Source: Duganella sp. 1224
GTDB lineage: Bacteria > Pseudomonadota > Gammaproteobacteria > Burkholderiales > Burkholderiaceae_D
Direction: 5' to 3'
Assembly: GCF_013408245.1 (NCBI RefSeq)
Contig: NZ_JACBYS010000001.1
Span: 1,798,001 to 1,862,000 of the forward strand
Length of the DNA stretch: 64,000 nt
Below the pieces are notes generated by a model. It searched no databases and had not been told where the DNA came from. It saw nothing but the letters and a program-made list of their open reading frames with translations. Position 1 is the first letter of the stretch. Each line of letters begins with the position of its first letter. Made by a program: the position numbers and the translations under genes. This document shows positions 9,359-17,587 of this stretch, piece after piece.

Positions 9359-10222
9359 ATGACTAACGCAAACACCGCCATGAACCTCGTACTGCAGGGC
9401 GTGGGCGATTGCAAGGCGCGGCTGGAGCGCATCGCCGCGCTGACCGCCTCGGACCACCTGACCTGGCTGGGCGACAACGCGGTGCGCTGCGAAGGCTTCG
9501 CCTTCTCGACGGCGCTGTGCCAGACCATCGAGGTGGCCGCCCAGGCCGCGCAGCTGGACACCACCTACTCGATCGGCCTGCACAAGATGAGCGACTACAA
9601 GCTGCTGGCCATGGACATGGACTCGACGCTGATCACCATCGAGTGCATCGACGAAATCGCCGACATGCAGGGCCTGAAGGCCGAAGTGGCGGCGATCACC
9701 GAGGCCGCCATGCGCGGCGAGCTGGATTTTGCCGCGAGCCTGACGCGCCGCGTGGCGTTGCTGGCAGGGCTGGACGCGTCGGCGCTGGCGCGCGTCTACG
9801 AGGAGCGCCTGCGGCTGTCACCCGGCGCCGAGCGCATGCTGAAGGCGGTGCGCAAGGCCGGCCTCAAGACGCTGCTGGTGTCGGGCGGCTTCACCTACTT
9901 CACCGAGCGCCTGCAGCAGCGCCTGGGCCTGGACTACACCCACGCCAACCAGCTGGAAATCGTCGACGGCAAGCTGACCGGCAAGGTGGTCGGCGGCATC
10001 GTCGACGCCGAGGAGAAGAAGCGCACGGTGGAACGGGTGTGCGCGGAGCTGGGCATCGCGCCGTCGCAGGCGATCGTCATGGGCGACGGCGCCAACGACC
10101 TGAAGATGATGGGCGTCTCCGGCATGTCGGTGGCGTTCCGCGCCAAGCCGGTGGTGCGCGACCAGGCCAACGTGGCGCTCAACTTCGTCGGCCTGGATGG
10201 CATCCTGCCGCTGCTGACCTGA
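9359..10222 (+). CDS. serB: Phosphoserine phosphatase
   Basis: The 287-residue enzyme removes phosphate from phosphoserine in the last step of serine synthesis. The HAD active site DMDSTL has nucleophile Asp86 and acid Asp88. Motif II is LLVSGGFTYF and motif IV is MGDGANDLKMM. The N-terminal ~75 residues form the small ACT-like regulatory part seen in long SerB proteins. The ATG at 9380 is an alternative start. It lies 26 bases behind mfd, and its stop overlaps a (GATGCCG)x3 tandem repeat at 10221-10241 that separates it from the convergent cyclase gene. Confidence 0.96.
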   Translation: MTNANTAMNLVLQGVGDCKARLERIAALTASDHLTWLGDNAVRCEGFAFSTALCQTIEVAAQAAQLDTTYSIGLHKMSDYKLLAMDMDSTLITIECIDEIADMQGLKAEVAAITEAAMRGELDFAASLTRRVALLAGLDASALARVYEERLRLSPGAERMLKAVRKAGLKTLLVSGGFTYFTERLQQRLGLDYTHANQLEIVDGKLTGKVVGGIVDAEEKKRTVERVCAELGIAPSQAIVMGDGANDLKMMGVSGMSVAFRAKPVVRDQANVALNFVGLDGILPLLT

Positions 10223-10241
10223 TGCCGGATGCCGGATGCCG
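10221..10241. repeat. (GATGCCG) x3 tandem repeat
   Basis: Three exact 7-base units fill the gap between the serB stop and the end of the convergent GGDEF gene. There is no hairpin terminator in this 24-base space. Confidence 0.8.
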
Positions 10242-10246
10242 GCGAC

Positions 10247-11215
10247 CTAATGCCGGCGCTTCCTGGCCGCCTTGATGGCGTACATCTCGGCGTCGCCGGC
10301 AGCCAGCAGCGCCTCCACCGAGCGCGGCGCGGCCGGGTCGAACTCCACCACGCCGGCGGAAAACTGCAGGTCGTAGCCGCGCCGCGCGCGGGCGTTGTAC
10401 TCGCCCAGCAGCGCGCCGAACTTGTCCAGCACCCGCTCGGCGTCATCCTTGCCGGCGCCGGTCAGCAGTACCACGAATTCATCGCCGCCCAGCCGCGCGA
10501 ACAAATCGGTGCTGCGGAAGCTGGCCTGCATCACCTCGGCAAACGCCACCAGCGCGAGGTCGCCCTCCGCGTGCCCGAACTGGTCGTTGATCGGCTTGAA
10601 GCGATCGAGGTCGATGAAAGCCAGCGCCGCCGGCTGGCGGTTGCGCACGCACACATTCAGGCCATAGTCGGCCAGTTGCAGGAAGCCGCGGCGGTTGGAG
10701 ATTTGCGTCAGGTCGTCGGTGGTGGAGGTCTGGAACGCCGCCAGCTCATCCTGCACCATCGACGCCAGGTCGAGCAGCGCCAGCGCGTCCTCCTCGTCGA
10801 ACACGCGCGGCACGGTGTCGATGATGCACAGCGTGCCAACCTTGGCGCCGTCCGGCGCGCGCAGCGGGCAGCCGACGTAAAAGCGGATGTGCGGCGCCCC
10901 GGTCACCAGCGGATTGTCGGCAAAGCGCGGGTCGGCCAGCGCGTCGGGAATCAGAAAAATGCCGTCGCCGAGGATGGCGTGGCCGCAGAACGAGACATTG
11001 CGCGGCGTCTCGCCCACGTCCAGCCCCTGCGCCGACTTGAACCACTGGCGGTTGGCGTCGACCAGGCTGACCAGCGCGATCGGCACGCGGAACATGCGCT
11101 TGGCCATGCGGGTGACGCGGTCAAAGCGCTCCTCGGCCGGGGTGTCCAGCACATTCAGCGACTTGAGACTGGCAAGCCGGGAGGATTCGTTGTGGGGAAT
11201 GCCTGGCTGTTCCAA
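10247..11215 (-). CDS. GAF-domain diguanylate cyclase
   Basis: The cytoplasmic protein has an N-terminal GAF-type sensor domain (about residues 10-155, including SFCGHAIL and FYVGCPLRAPDGAKVGTLCIID) and a C-terminal GGDEF domain. The active site GGDEF is at 243-247, and an RxxD inhibitory site (RSTD) lies five residues before it. I start it at TTG 11215 because AGGAG lies five bases upstream; an earlier in-frame TTG at 11263 has no ribosome binding site. It follows the tyrosine phosphatase gene on the same strand, probably in one transcript. The GAF ligand is unknown. Confidence 0.92.
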   Translation of the reverse strand: MEQPGIPHNESSRLASLKSLNVLDTPAEERFDRVTRMAKRMFRVPIALVSLVDANRQWFKSAQGLDVGETPRNVSFCGHAILGDGIFLIPDALADPRFADNPLVTGAPHIRFYVGCPLRAPDGAKVGTLCIIDTVPRVFDEEDALALLDLASMVQDELAAFQTSTTDDLTQISNRRGFLQLADYGLNVCVRNRQPAALAFIDLDRFKPINDQFGHAEGDLALVAFAEVMQASFRSTDLFARLGGDEFVVLLTGAGKDDAERVLDKFGALLGEYNARARRGYDLQFSAGVVEFDPAAPRSVEALLAAGDAEMYAIKAARKRRH

Positions 11216-11220
11216 GGGAT

Positions 11221-11226
11221 CTCCTA
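11221..11226 (-). promoter_or_regulatory. Ribosome binding site that decides the GAF-GGDEF start
   Basis: On the minus strand this reads TAGGAG, five bases before TTG 11215. The only upstream alternative, TTG 11263, has none. Confidence 0.6.
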
Positions 11227-11274
11227 TGCTTGTAAGGGCGTAGTCGGCCCCATCATACCCCAAACCGCGGCGGC

Positions 11275-11751
11275 TTACTTCTTATTCAAAGTTGCGAGCA
11301 GGCCGTCGGCGGCGTCCTCCAAGTAGTCGAGCACCAGGTCGAAACCCTGGCTGCCGCCGTAGTACGGATCGGGCACCACGTCCGCCGCGCTGCGGGTGGC
11401 GTGCGCCATCATCAGGCCCAGCTTGTGCCGGTGCTGCGGCGGACAGGCGGCCCGCAGCAGCGCCAGGTTGTCGTGGTCCATCGCCAGCAGATGGTCGAAG
11501 TCCTCGAAATCGAGCGCCGTCACCTTGCGCGAGCGCTGCGCCGACAGATCGTAGCCGCGCCGCGACGCGTATTCCATCGATCGCTGGTCCGGCGGCTCGC
11601 CGACGTGATAGCCATGCGTGCCGGCCGAATCGATGACAAAGCGCCCGCTCAGCCCCGCCGCCGCCACGCGCCGCCGGAACACGCCCTCCGCCGTCGGCGA
11701 GCGGCAGATATTGCCCATGCAGACAAACAGCACCGAAACAGGTTTCGCCAT
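11275..11751 (-). CDS. Low-molecular-weight protein-tyrosine phosphatase
   Basis: The 158-residue protein begins with the phosphatase loop CMGNICRS (CX5R; catalytic Cys11 and Arg17) and ends with the general-acid VPDPYYGG segment, so all catalytic residues are present. The length is normal for the family. Such enzymes dephosphorylate protein tyrosines, including bacterial tyrosine kinases of exopolysaccharide synthesis, although no exopolysaccharide genes are visible here. It lies upstream of the GAF-GGDEF gene on the same strand, with the intervening gap about 60 bases from the chosen start, and is divergent from the hydrolase gene. Confidence 0.95.
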   Translation of the reverse strand: MAKPVSVLFVCMGNICRSPTAEGVFRRRVAAAGLSGRFVIDSAGTHGYHVGEPPDQRSMEYASRRGYDLSAQRSRKVTALDFEDFDHLLAMDHDNLALLRAACPPQHRHKLGLMMAHATRSAADVVPDPYYGGSQGFDLVLDYLEDAADGLLATLNKK

Positions 11752-11767
11752 TGCCGCCAGCTCCTTA

Positions 11768-11773
11768 TATAAT
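11768..11773 (+). promoter_or_regulatory. Probable -10 box of the alpha/beta hydrolase gene
   Basis: TATAAT lies 37 bases before the ATG at 11810, in the divergent gap with the tyrosine phosphatase gene. The -35 is unclear. Confidence 0.35.
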
Positions 11774-11809
11774 CAGCATCGTTGCATTTTATGCGAAAAA
11801 GGACCGGGC

Positions 11810-12709
11810 ATGAAACTGAGTTGCGGTTGCCGCGTGCGCAATGTGCGCGACGTGGTGCAGGACGCGGACATTCCGCTGGCGGTGCTCTACCCGGCGCACG
11901 GCGCCGAACACACCGCGCATTTCGGCCCGTATTCGCTGGACGTGGTCAGCGACGCCGCGCCGGCGGACGGCGTGTATCCGCTGGTGGTGATCTCGCACGG
12001 CCACTCCGGCACGCCGTGGGCTTACCGCGAACTGGCCAAACACCTGGCGCTGTCCGGCTTCGTGGTGGCCCTGCCCGCCCACACCGGCAACACGCGCGAC
12101 GACAACACGCTGGCCGGCACCGCCGCCAACCTGGCCAACCGGCCGCGCCACATCACGCTGAGCATCGACGCGGTGCTGGCCGACGCCACGCTGGCGCCGC
12201 ACGTGCGGCGCGACGGCGTGGCCGTCATCGGCCACTCGATCGGCGGCTACACGGCGCTGGCGGCGGCCGGCGGCCTGCCATGGAGCGGCCCCTACGACCG
12301 CAAGGACACCGACACGCCGCCAGCGCCGGTGCCGGTGACGCCGGACCCGCGCATCCGCGCGCTGGTGCTGCTCAATCCCGCCACCTTCTGGTTCATCGCC
12401 GGCTCGCTGCGGCCGGTGCGTGTGCCGATCCTGATCCGCACCGGCGAAAAGGACGAGATCACGCCGATCGAACACGCGCACAAGATCATCGAGGGCGTGG
12501 CCGAGCCGGCGCTGGTGGAGCACCAGGACATCCCCGGCGCCGGCCACTTTGCCTTCATGAGCAAGTTCCCGCCGGAGCTGACGCGGCCCAACTTCAAGCC
12601 GTCGCAGGACCCGGAAGGCTTCGACCGCGAGCGCATCCAGCCCGCCTTCTTCGCCGACGTGACCGCCTTCCTGCGGCGGACACTGTGCGACACGCCGGCC
12701 GCCGCCTAG
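11810..12709 (+). CDS. Alpha/beta hydrolase, dienelactone-hydrolase/PAF-acetylhydrolase-like
   Basis: The 299-residue protein has the alpha/beta hydrolase fold: oxyanion segment VVISHGHSGTPWAY, nucleophile elbow GHSIGG (Ser143), an acid region around RTGEKDEITP, and a late histidine in GAGHFAF. No signal peptide is seen, so it is likely cytoplasmic. Its arrangement resembles predicted dienelactone hydrolases and PAF-acetylhydrolase-like esterases; the substrate cannot be read from the sequence. AAGGA precedes the ATG at 11810, which excludes the longer upstream reading. The next gene follows after 34 bases. Confidence 0.82.
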   Translation: MKLSCGCRVRNVRDVVQDADIPLAVLYPAHGAEHTAHFGPYSLDVVSDAAPADGVYPLVVISHGHSGTPWAYRELAKHLALSGFVVALPAHTGNTRDDNTLAGTAANLANRPRHITLSIDAVLADATLAPHVRRDGVAVIGHSIGGYTALAAAGGLPWSGPYDRKDTDTPPAPVPVTPDPRIRALVLLNPATFWFIAGSLRPVRVPILIRTGEKDEITPIEHAHKIIEGVAEPALVEHQDIPGAGHFAFMSKFPPELTRPNFKPSQDPEGFDRERIQPAFFADVTAFLRRTLCDTPAAA

Positions 12710-12743
12710 CTATACTCGGACAAAAATACACCAAGGAGAAATC

Positions 12744-13106
12744 ATGTCCCAACAACTGGTACTGGACGGCCGCCTCGAATCGGCCAAGACCACCGCGTGG
12801 TGGCTGTACGTCATCCACGCGGTCAGCTTCGTCTTTTCGCTGGGCGCGTTCTCCATCATCCCACTGATCCTCAATTATCTGCAGCGGCCCAGCACCGAGG
12901 GCACCTTCGTGCACAGCCACCACACCTGGATGATCCGTTCGTTCTGGTGGTACGTGGTGTGGGTGGTGGTGGGCGCCGCCTTCTTCATGACCTTCATCGG
13001 CATCCCGGTGGCATGGCTGATCTGGATCGGCGCCTGGCTATGGAAGGCCTACCGCCTGATCGTCGGCATCAGCCGCATCAACCGGAACGAGCCGGCGCCA
13101 ATCTAA
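12744..13106 (+). CDS. Small membrane protein, DUF4870-like
   Basis: This 120-residue protein has three likely membrane segments (about residues 20-45, 68-88 and 89-108) and is rich in Trp and His between them. It resembles the DUF4870 family of small membrane proteins of unknown function. A strong AAGGAG precedes the ATG. The gene ends inside the 3' end of the convergent UdgX-fusion gene, with a 29-base overlap. No function can be assigned. Confidence 0.75.
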   Translation: MSQQLVLDGRLESAKTTAWWLYVIHAVSFVFSLGAFSIIPLILNYLQRPSTEGTFVHSHHTWMIRSFWWYVVWVVVGAAFFMTFIGIPVAWLIWIGAWLWKAYRLIVGISRINRNEPAPI

Positions 13107-14523
13107 GCGCCTGCCGCAGGCCGGCGACGATGACGTCGTAGGCCTGCTTGCGGCTTTCCTCATCGCGCGCGCGCAGCACAAACGACGGGTGGTAGACCGC
13201 CACCACCCAGCGTCCCTCGTGCTGGAACGGCGCCTCCATCACGGCGCTCATGGTGGCGCCGCCGTCGCGCAGCACCGACTTCAGCGCGGTCGCCCCCAGC
13301 GCCACCACCACCTCCGGCCTGACCTGCTGCAGCTCCTCCTCCAGCCACACGTGACAGGCCGCCACCTCGCGCTGGGCCGGCGTCTTGTGCAGGCGGCGCT
13401 TGCCGCGCAGCTCCCACTTGAAATGCTTGACGGCGTTGGTCAGGTAGACCGCGTCGCGCGCCACGCCGGCTTCGGCCAGCGCCCGGTCCAGCACCGCGCC
13501 GGCCGGGCCGACAAACGGCAGGCCTTGCAGATCCTCCTGGTCGCCCGGCTGTTCGCCCACCAGCATGATGCGCGCCTGGCGCGGGCCGACGCCCGGCACG
13601 GCCTGGGTGGCGTTGCGCCACAGCTCGCAGCGGCGGCACTGGTCGAGCGTGTCCGGCGCGTCGCGCCGCGGCTGCGCGCGTTCCGGCGTCACCGCGATGG
13701 TGGTGGCGCCGCCGCGCCGGCCCACGGTGCCGGTCTGGCCGGTACGGCGTTCGCCGGTGGCGGCGCCACTGATCATGGCCGGCACGATCGCCCCCTCCGG
13801 CAGATTTTTCCAGAAGCGCGAAGGAATATGGCTGCGCAGCAGATCGGCGTTCAGGCGCGCCGGATTGAAGATGCTGCGGTAGTAGGTGAGCCACAACGAT
13901 TCGCCGGCGTCGTCGATGTCGGCCGCGCCGCGCATCAGGGCCGGCGCGTTGTGCAGGTGTTCACCGTCCCACAGCACGGTGGCGGTGGGCGTGGCGATCA
14001 TCCAGGTGGCGTTACCCATGCGGCGGGCGAAATGGCGCGCCACCTGCGGCAGCACCTCATGCGTTGGCTCGAACCAGGCGACGAAGCGTGGCGCGCCGTC
14101 TTCCTCCTTGCGTTCGCGGAATCGTACATAGGCATGCATGTCGTGCTCCTCGCGGCGGACCGCTTTGACCATCGCGTACAGGCGCGCGCCATCGACGTCC
14201 GCCGCCGACATCACATCGCGCTCGCCGCGCTGCCAGCGCCACAGCACCTTGTACAGAAAGGCCCAGCGGTCGGCGGCGCTGAAGCACGCCGCGCTGGCCA
14301 GCATCTCCATCAACTCGCGCGGCACGCGCAGCGCCGACCCGGCCGCGGCCTCGGCCCCGTGCCCGTGCCAGTGCCCGGCTGCGCCGTCGGCGCCGAACGA
14401 AAACAGATCGCCATCCGCCTCGCTGGCCGCCCACTCAACGGACGCCGGCGGCACCGCGCGCGCGACCAGATCCCGCGCCGCCGCCCGCCACTCATCAAAC
14501 GACCGCGCCACCTTGCGTATCAT
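13078..14523 (-). CDS. DUF4130 - UdgX fusion: uracil-DNA-binding glycosylase-type repair protein
   Basis: The 481-residue protein has two parts. Residues 1 to ~255 match the DUF4130/TIGR03915 family, the usual partner of the radical SAM protein encoded next door. Residues ~280-481 are a UdgX-type family 4 uracil-DNA glycosylase domain, with GEQPGDQED at 323-331, the UdgX-specific KRRLH loop at 375-379 (His379), and VYHPSFVLR. UdgX of mycobacteria uses the loop histidine to bind covalently to the abasic sugar after uracil removal. The early cysteines (QCRRCELW) should bind the iron-sulfur cluster. The start ATG overlaps the stop of the radical SAM gene (ATGA), so the two are translationally coupled. 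A longer ORF exists upstream but would run inside that gene. Confidence 0.92.
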   Translation of the reverse strand: MIRKVARSFDEWRAAARDLVARAVPPASVEWAASEADGDLFSFGADGAAGHWHGHGAEAAAGSALRVPRELMEMLASAACFSAADRWAFLYKVLWRWQRGERDVMSAADVDGARLYAMVKAVRREEHDMHAYVRFRERKEEDGAPRFVAWFEPTHEVLPQVARHFARRMGNATWMIATPTATVLWDGEHLHNAPALMRGAADIDDAGESLWLTYYRSIFNPARLNADLLRSHIPSRFWKNLPEGAIVPAMISGAATGERRTGQTGTVGRRGGATTIAVTPERAQPRRDAPDTLDQCRRCELWRNATQAVPGVGPRQARIMLVGEQPGDQEDLQGLPFVGPAGAVLDRALAEAGVARDAVYLTNAVKHFKWELRGKRRLHKTPAQREVAACHVWLEEELQQVRPEVVVALGATALKSVLRDGGATMSAVMEAPFQHEGRWVVAVYHPSFVLRARDEESRKQAYDVIVAGLRQALRLAPARSG

Positions 14524-15752
14524 GCCGCCTGCAACTCCGGCCATAAATTCATCTGTTGCGGCGCATCCGCCATCGCCCGCCGCAGATGCTCGGACGGGCT
14601 GGTATCGCGCGCCGGAAAATAATCCGCCGTAATGATGAACGGCGCGATCTTCTTCATACTGCAGCGCAAACGCGACAGGTCGGCATACCGCACCTGCCGC
14701 AAGCGGCGCAACTCGACGATGCGCTGCGCATTGCGCAATCCTATGCCAGGCACGCGCGCAATCATGTGCGGTTCCGCACGATTCAGGTCCAAAGGAAAAT
14801 GCTCGCGGTGCGCCAGCGCCCACGCCAGCTTGGGATCGATATCCAGCGCCAGGTTGCCACCACTGGACGGCAACAGCTCCTGCGCCTGAAAGCCATAGCC
14901 ACGCATCAGGAAATCCGCCTGGTACAACCGGTGCTCGCGCAGCATCGGCGGCGGCGCCAGCGGCACGCTCTTGGGGCTTTGCGGAATCGGGCTAAAGGCC
15001 GAATAGTAGACACGCTTGAGCTTATAGCTGCCGTACAGCGTCTGCGCGGTGGACAGGATCTGCTGATCGTCGCTGCCGTCGGCGCCAACGATCATCTGCG
15101 TGCTTTGCCCGGCCGGCGCGAAGCCTGGCGCCTTCGGCTCCTCCGCCTTCTCATCCAGCTTGCGGCGGATCGCCCCCATGGCCAGCTTGATGGTGTGAAC
15201 GCTCTTCTCCGGCGCCAGTTTCTGCACGCTGTCCTGCGTTGGCAGCTCGATATTGACGCTCAGCCGGTCCGCATAACGCCCCGCCGCCGCGATCAGCGCC
15301 GGATCGGCATCGGGGATCGTCTTCAGATGGATATAGCCGCGGAACTGGTGCACCTCGCGCAGCTCGCGCGCCACCTGCACCAGCTGCTCCATGGTGTAAT
15401 CCGCCGACTGGATGATGCCCGAACTGAGAAACAGCCCGTCGATGTAATTGCGGAGATAAAAATCGGTTGTCAGCCGCACCACCTCCGCCACCGCAAAGCG
15501 CGCGCGCGGCACGTTCGACGAGCGTCGGTTGACGCAATACTGGCAATCGTACAGGCAGTAATTGGTCAGCAGGACCTTCAGCAGCGAGACGCAGCGGCCA
15601 TCCGGCGTGTAGCTGTGGCAGATGCCCATGCCGGTGGTGGCGCCAAAACCGTCCTTGCCGATCGAATTGCGCTTCGGCGCACCGCTGCTGGCGCACGAGG
15701 CGTCGTATTTGGCCGCATCGGCCAGGATTTCCAGCTTGTCCCTGATCTCCAT
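14520..15752 (-). CDS. Putative DNA modification/repair radical SAM protein (TIGR03916 type)
   Basis: This 410-residue radical SAM enzyme carries the cluster motif CX3CX2C at Cys66, Cys70 and Cys73 (NYCLYDCQYC). A helix-hairpin-helix DNA-binding segment (ARVPGIGLRNAQRIVELRRL) lies near the C-terminus at about 325-345. The family is predicted to act in DNA modification or repair; its substrate is not established. Its stop overlaps the start of the DUF4130-UdgX gene, its conserved partner. A near-consensus LexA site lies 17 bases before the start codon, so it should be induced by DNA damage. Confidence 0.93.
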   Translation of the reverse strand: MEIRDKLEILADAAKYDASCASSGAPKRNSIGKDGFGATTGMGICHSYTPDGRCVSLLKVLLTNYCLYDCQYCVNRRSSNVPRARFAVAEVVRLTTDFYLRNYIDGLFLSSGIIQSADYTMEQLVQVARELREVHQFRGYIHLKTIPDADPALIAAAGRYADRLSVNIELPTQDSVQKLAPEKSVHTIKLAMGAIRRKLDEKAEEPKAPGFAPAGQSTQMIVGADGSDDQQILSTAQTLYGSYKLKRVYYSAFSPIPQSPKSVPLAPPPMLREHRLYQADFLMRGYGFQAQELLPSSGGNLALDIDPKLAWALAHREHFPLDLNRAEPHMIARVPGIGLRNAQRIVELRRLRQVRYADLSRLRCSMKKIAPFIITADYFPARDTSPSEHLRRAMADAPQQMNLWPELQAA

Positions 15753-15768
15753 CGCATTTTCCGATACA

Positions 15769-15784
15769 CTGTGTTTATATACAG
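15769..15784 (-). promoter_or_regulatory. LexA-binding SOS box
   Basis: On the minus strand this reads CTGTATATAAACACAG, an exact CTG-N10-CAG with the AT-rich centre of the E. coli/betaproteobacterial SOS box, flanked by TA. It is 17 bases upstream of the radical SAM start codon and is well placed to repress that operon. Confidence 0.88.
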
Positions 15785-15810
15785 TATATCAGCAAATGCG
15801 CGGCGGCAGC

Positions 15811-17436
15811 CTATTTTGTCATGGACAACTGCCGTCGCTGTTGCGCGGGCGCCGTCAGCCTGCGCAACGCGCCCTCCTCGTGCTGGTTCAACTGGAACAC
15901 GCTGACCAGCTGCGCCAGCGACGTCGCCTGCTCCTGCATGCTCTGCGCCGCCGTCGCCGCCTGCCCCACCAGCTCCGCGTTCTGCTGCGTCACCGTGTCC
16001 ATTTGCGCGATGGCCTGGTTGACCTGCTCGATGCCCAGGCTTTGCTCGCGCCCGGCGTTGGTGATCTCGGAAATCAGATCGGTCACGCGCTGCACGCTGG
16101 CCACCACGCGCTCCATCGTGCTGCCGGCTTCCGCCACCAGCTTGCTGCCCTCCTCCACCTGGCTGACCGAATTGCCGATCAACTCCTTGATCTCGCGCGC
16201 CGCGCCGGCCGAACGCTGCGCCAGATTGCGCACCTCGGACGCCACCACCGCGAAGCCGCGTCCCTGCTCGCCGGCGCGCGCCGCCTCCACCGCCGCGTTC
16301 AGCGCCAGGATATTGGTCTGGAACGCGATACCGTCGATGACGGCGATGATGTCGCCGATCTTTCGCGACGAGGCATTGATCGACTCCATCGTGTGCACCA
16401 CCCGGCCCACCACTTCGCTGCCCGCCTGCGCCACGTCGGAGGCCGAACCGGCCAGCTGGTTGGCCTGCGCCGCCGCCTCGGAATTCTGCCGCACCGTGGA
16501 CGTCAGCTCCTCCATCGACGCCGCCGTCTCCTCCAGCGAACTGGCTTGCTGCTCGGTGCGCGACGACAGATCCAGGTTGCCGGCCGCGATCTGCCCCGAG
16601 GCCGAGGCGATCACGTGGGTCGAGCCACGGACGTCGGTGACGATCTTGGCCAGATTGTCGCGCATGGTCTTCATCGCAAACAGCAGGCTGTGGCTGTCGC
16701 CGGCGCGGGTTTCCACCTGCGCCGACAGGTCGCCGGCCGCGATGCGGTTGACGATGTCCACCGCGTAGGCCGGCTCGCCGCCCAGACTGCGCATCAGCCG
16801 GCGCGTGATGATGAACGCGGCGGCCGCGCCCAGCGCCACGCTGACCAGCATCAGCGTGATGATCAGCGTGCGCGATGACGCGTAGCGCTTCACGCCCTCG
16901 GCCGCCGCCGCCTTGCCGCCATCGCTGTAGAAGGTGACCAGCTTGTCGACCTGGGCGCGCATGGAGACGATCAGCTTGTTGGATTCGCCGCGGATCAGCT
17001 TCTTGGCGTTGTCGGCGTCGCCAGCGCGCACGGCGGCGCGGATCTTCGCGTCCTCCTCCATGTAGCGTGCCCATTGCTCGGTGAATTGCGCATACATGGC
17101 TTTTTCCTCCACCGTTTCCAGTAACACCTGGTATTCATCCTGCATCTTTTTCAGGTCGTCCAGGTCGGTCGCGATGACTTTATCGTATTTATCCAGCTCG
17201 GTGGGCTCGCTGGAAATAATATATTGCAATTCCCGTGTGCGAATTCGCGCTATTTGGGATTTAATATCCTCAATAATTCTCACACTTGGTAACCAACGCG
17301 ATGATAAGCGTGTCGATATTTCATTTACTTGCGATAATTCCATTATTGAGAATATGCCCACAATCGCTGTCATGGACAAAACCGCGCAGAATGCGGCCGC
17401 CAGCTTGGTTGCAAGAGGCAATTCAGTTAATCGCAT
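15811..17436 (-). CDS. Methyl-accepting chemotaxis protein
   Basis: The 541-residue receptor signals to CheA. It has an N-terminal membrane helix (about 10-30), a four-helix-bundle periplasmic sensor (about 35-190), a second membrane helix (about 190-212), a HAMP domain and a long cytoplasmic signalling domain. The conserved hairpin tip reads [20 protein letters not shown]. No C-terminal NWETF-type methyltransferase-docking peptide is present. The first ~100 codons are clearly richer in A and T than the rest, as is the adjacent intergenic DNA. The gene is divergent from the dioxygenase gene. The ligand is unknown. Confidence 0.95.
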   Translation of the reverse strand: MRLTELPLATKLAAAFCAVLSMTAIVGIFSIMELSQVNEISTRLSSRWLPSVRIIEDIKSQIARIRTRELQYIISSEPTELDKYDKVIATDLDDLKKMQDEYQVLLETVEEKAMYAQFTEQWARYMEEDAKIRAAVRAGDADNAKKLIRGESNKLIVSMRAQVDKLVTFYSDGGKAAAAEGVKRYASSRTLIITLMLVSVALGAAAAFIITRRLMRSLGGEPAYAVDIVNRIAAGDLSAQVETRAGDSHSLLFAMKTMRDNLAKIVTDVRGSTHVIASASGQIAAGNLDLSSRTEQQASSLEETAASMEELTSTVRQNSEAAAQANQLAGSASDVAQAGSEVVGRVVHTMESINASSRKIGDIIAVIDGIAFQTNILALNAAVEAARAGEQGRGFAVVASEVRNLAQRSAGAAREIKELIGNSVSQVEEGSKLVAEAGSTMERVVASVQRVTDLISEITNAGREQSLGIEQVNQAIAQMDTVTQQNAELVGQAATAAQSMQEQATSLAQLVSVFQLNQHEEGALRRLTAPAQQRRQLSMTK

Positions 17437-17587
17437 AATGATATTCCCCGGTTAAAAAGACGTTTATCCCTTCTTGAAATTCATCATAACGTAAGCCGGC
17501 GGCGTTTTATCGCCACTGTCAGAATTAAACTACAAACCGATTATTAAAAATCCCCTAGAATATTTTTAATCACACAGGGAGGTAATC
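17437..17587. promoter_or_regulatory. AT-rich divergent promoter region
   Basis: The 151 bases between the chemoreceptor and dioxygenase starts are strongly AT-rich compared with the rest of the window. They should hold both promoters, but no single -35/-10 pair stands out. CACAGGGAGGTAATC before 17588 is a strong ribosome binding site for the dioxygenase gene. Confidence 0.4.

Noticed and set aside
10221-10241. CRISPR-like short repeat
   Set aside because: The three units are adjacent with no spacers and lie between two gene ends; no cas genes are present.
14524-14823. 100-codon N-terminal extension of the UdgX fusion
   Set aside because: It lies inside the radical SAM gene in another frame. 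The ATGA overlap at 14520-14523 gives the expected start of the DUF4130 domain.
13078-15784. Phage-defence island around the UdgX/radical SAM operon
   Set aside because: The flanks are housekeeping or metabolic genes. The LexA site and repair domains suggest endogenous DNA repair.
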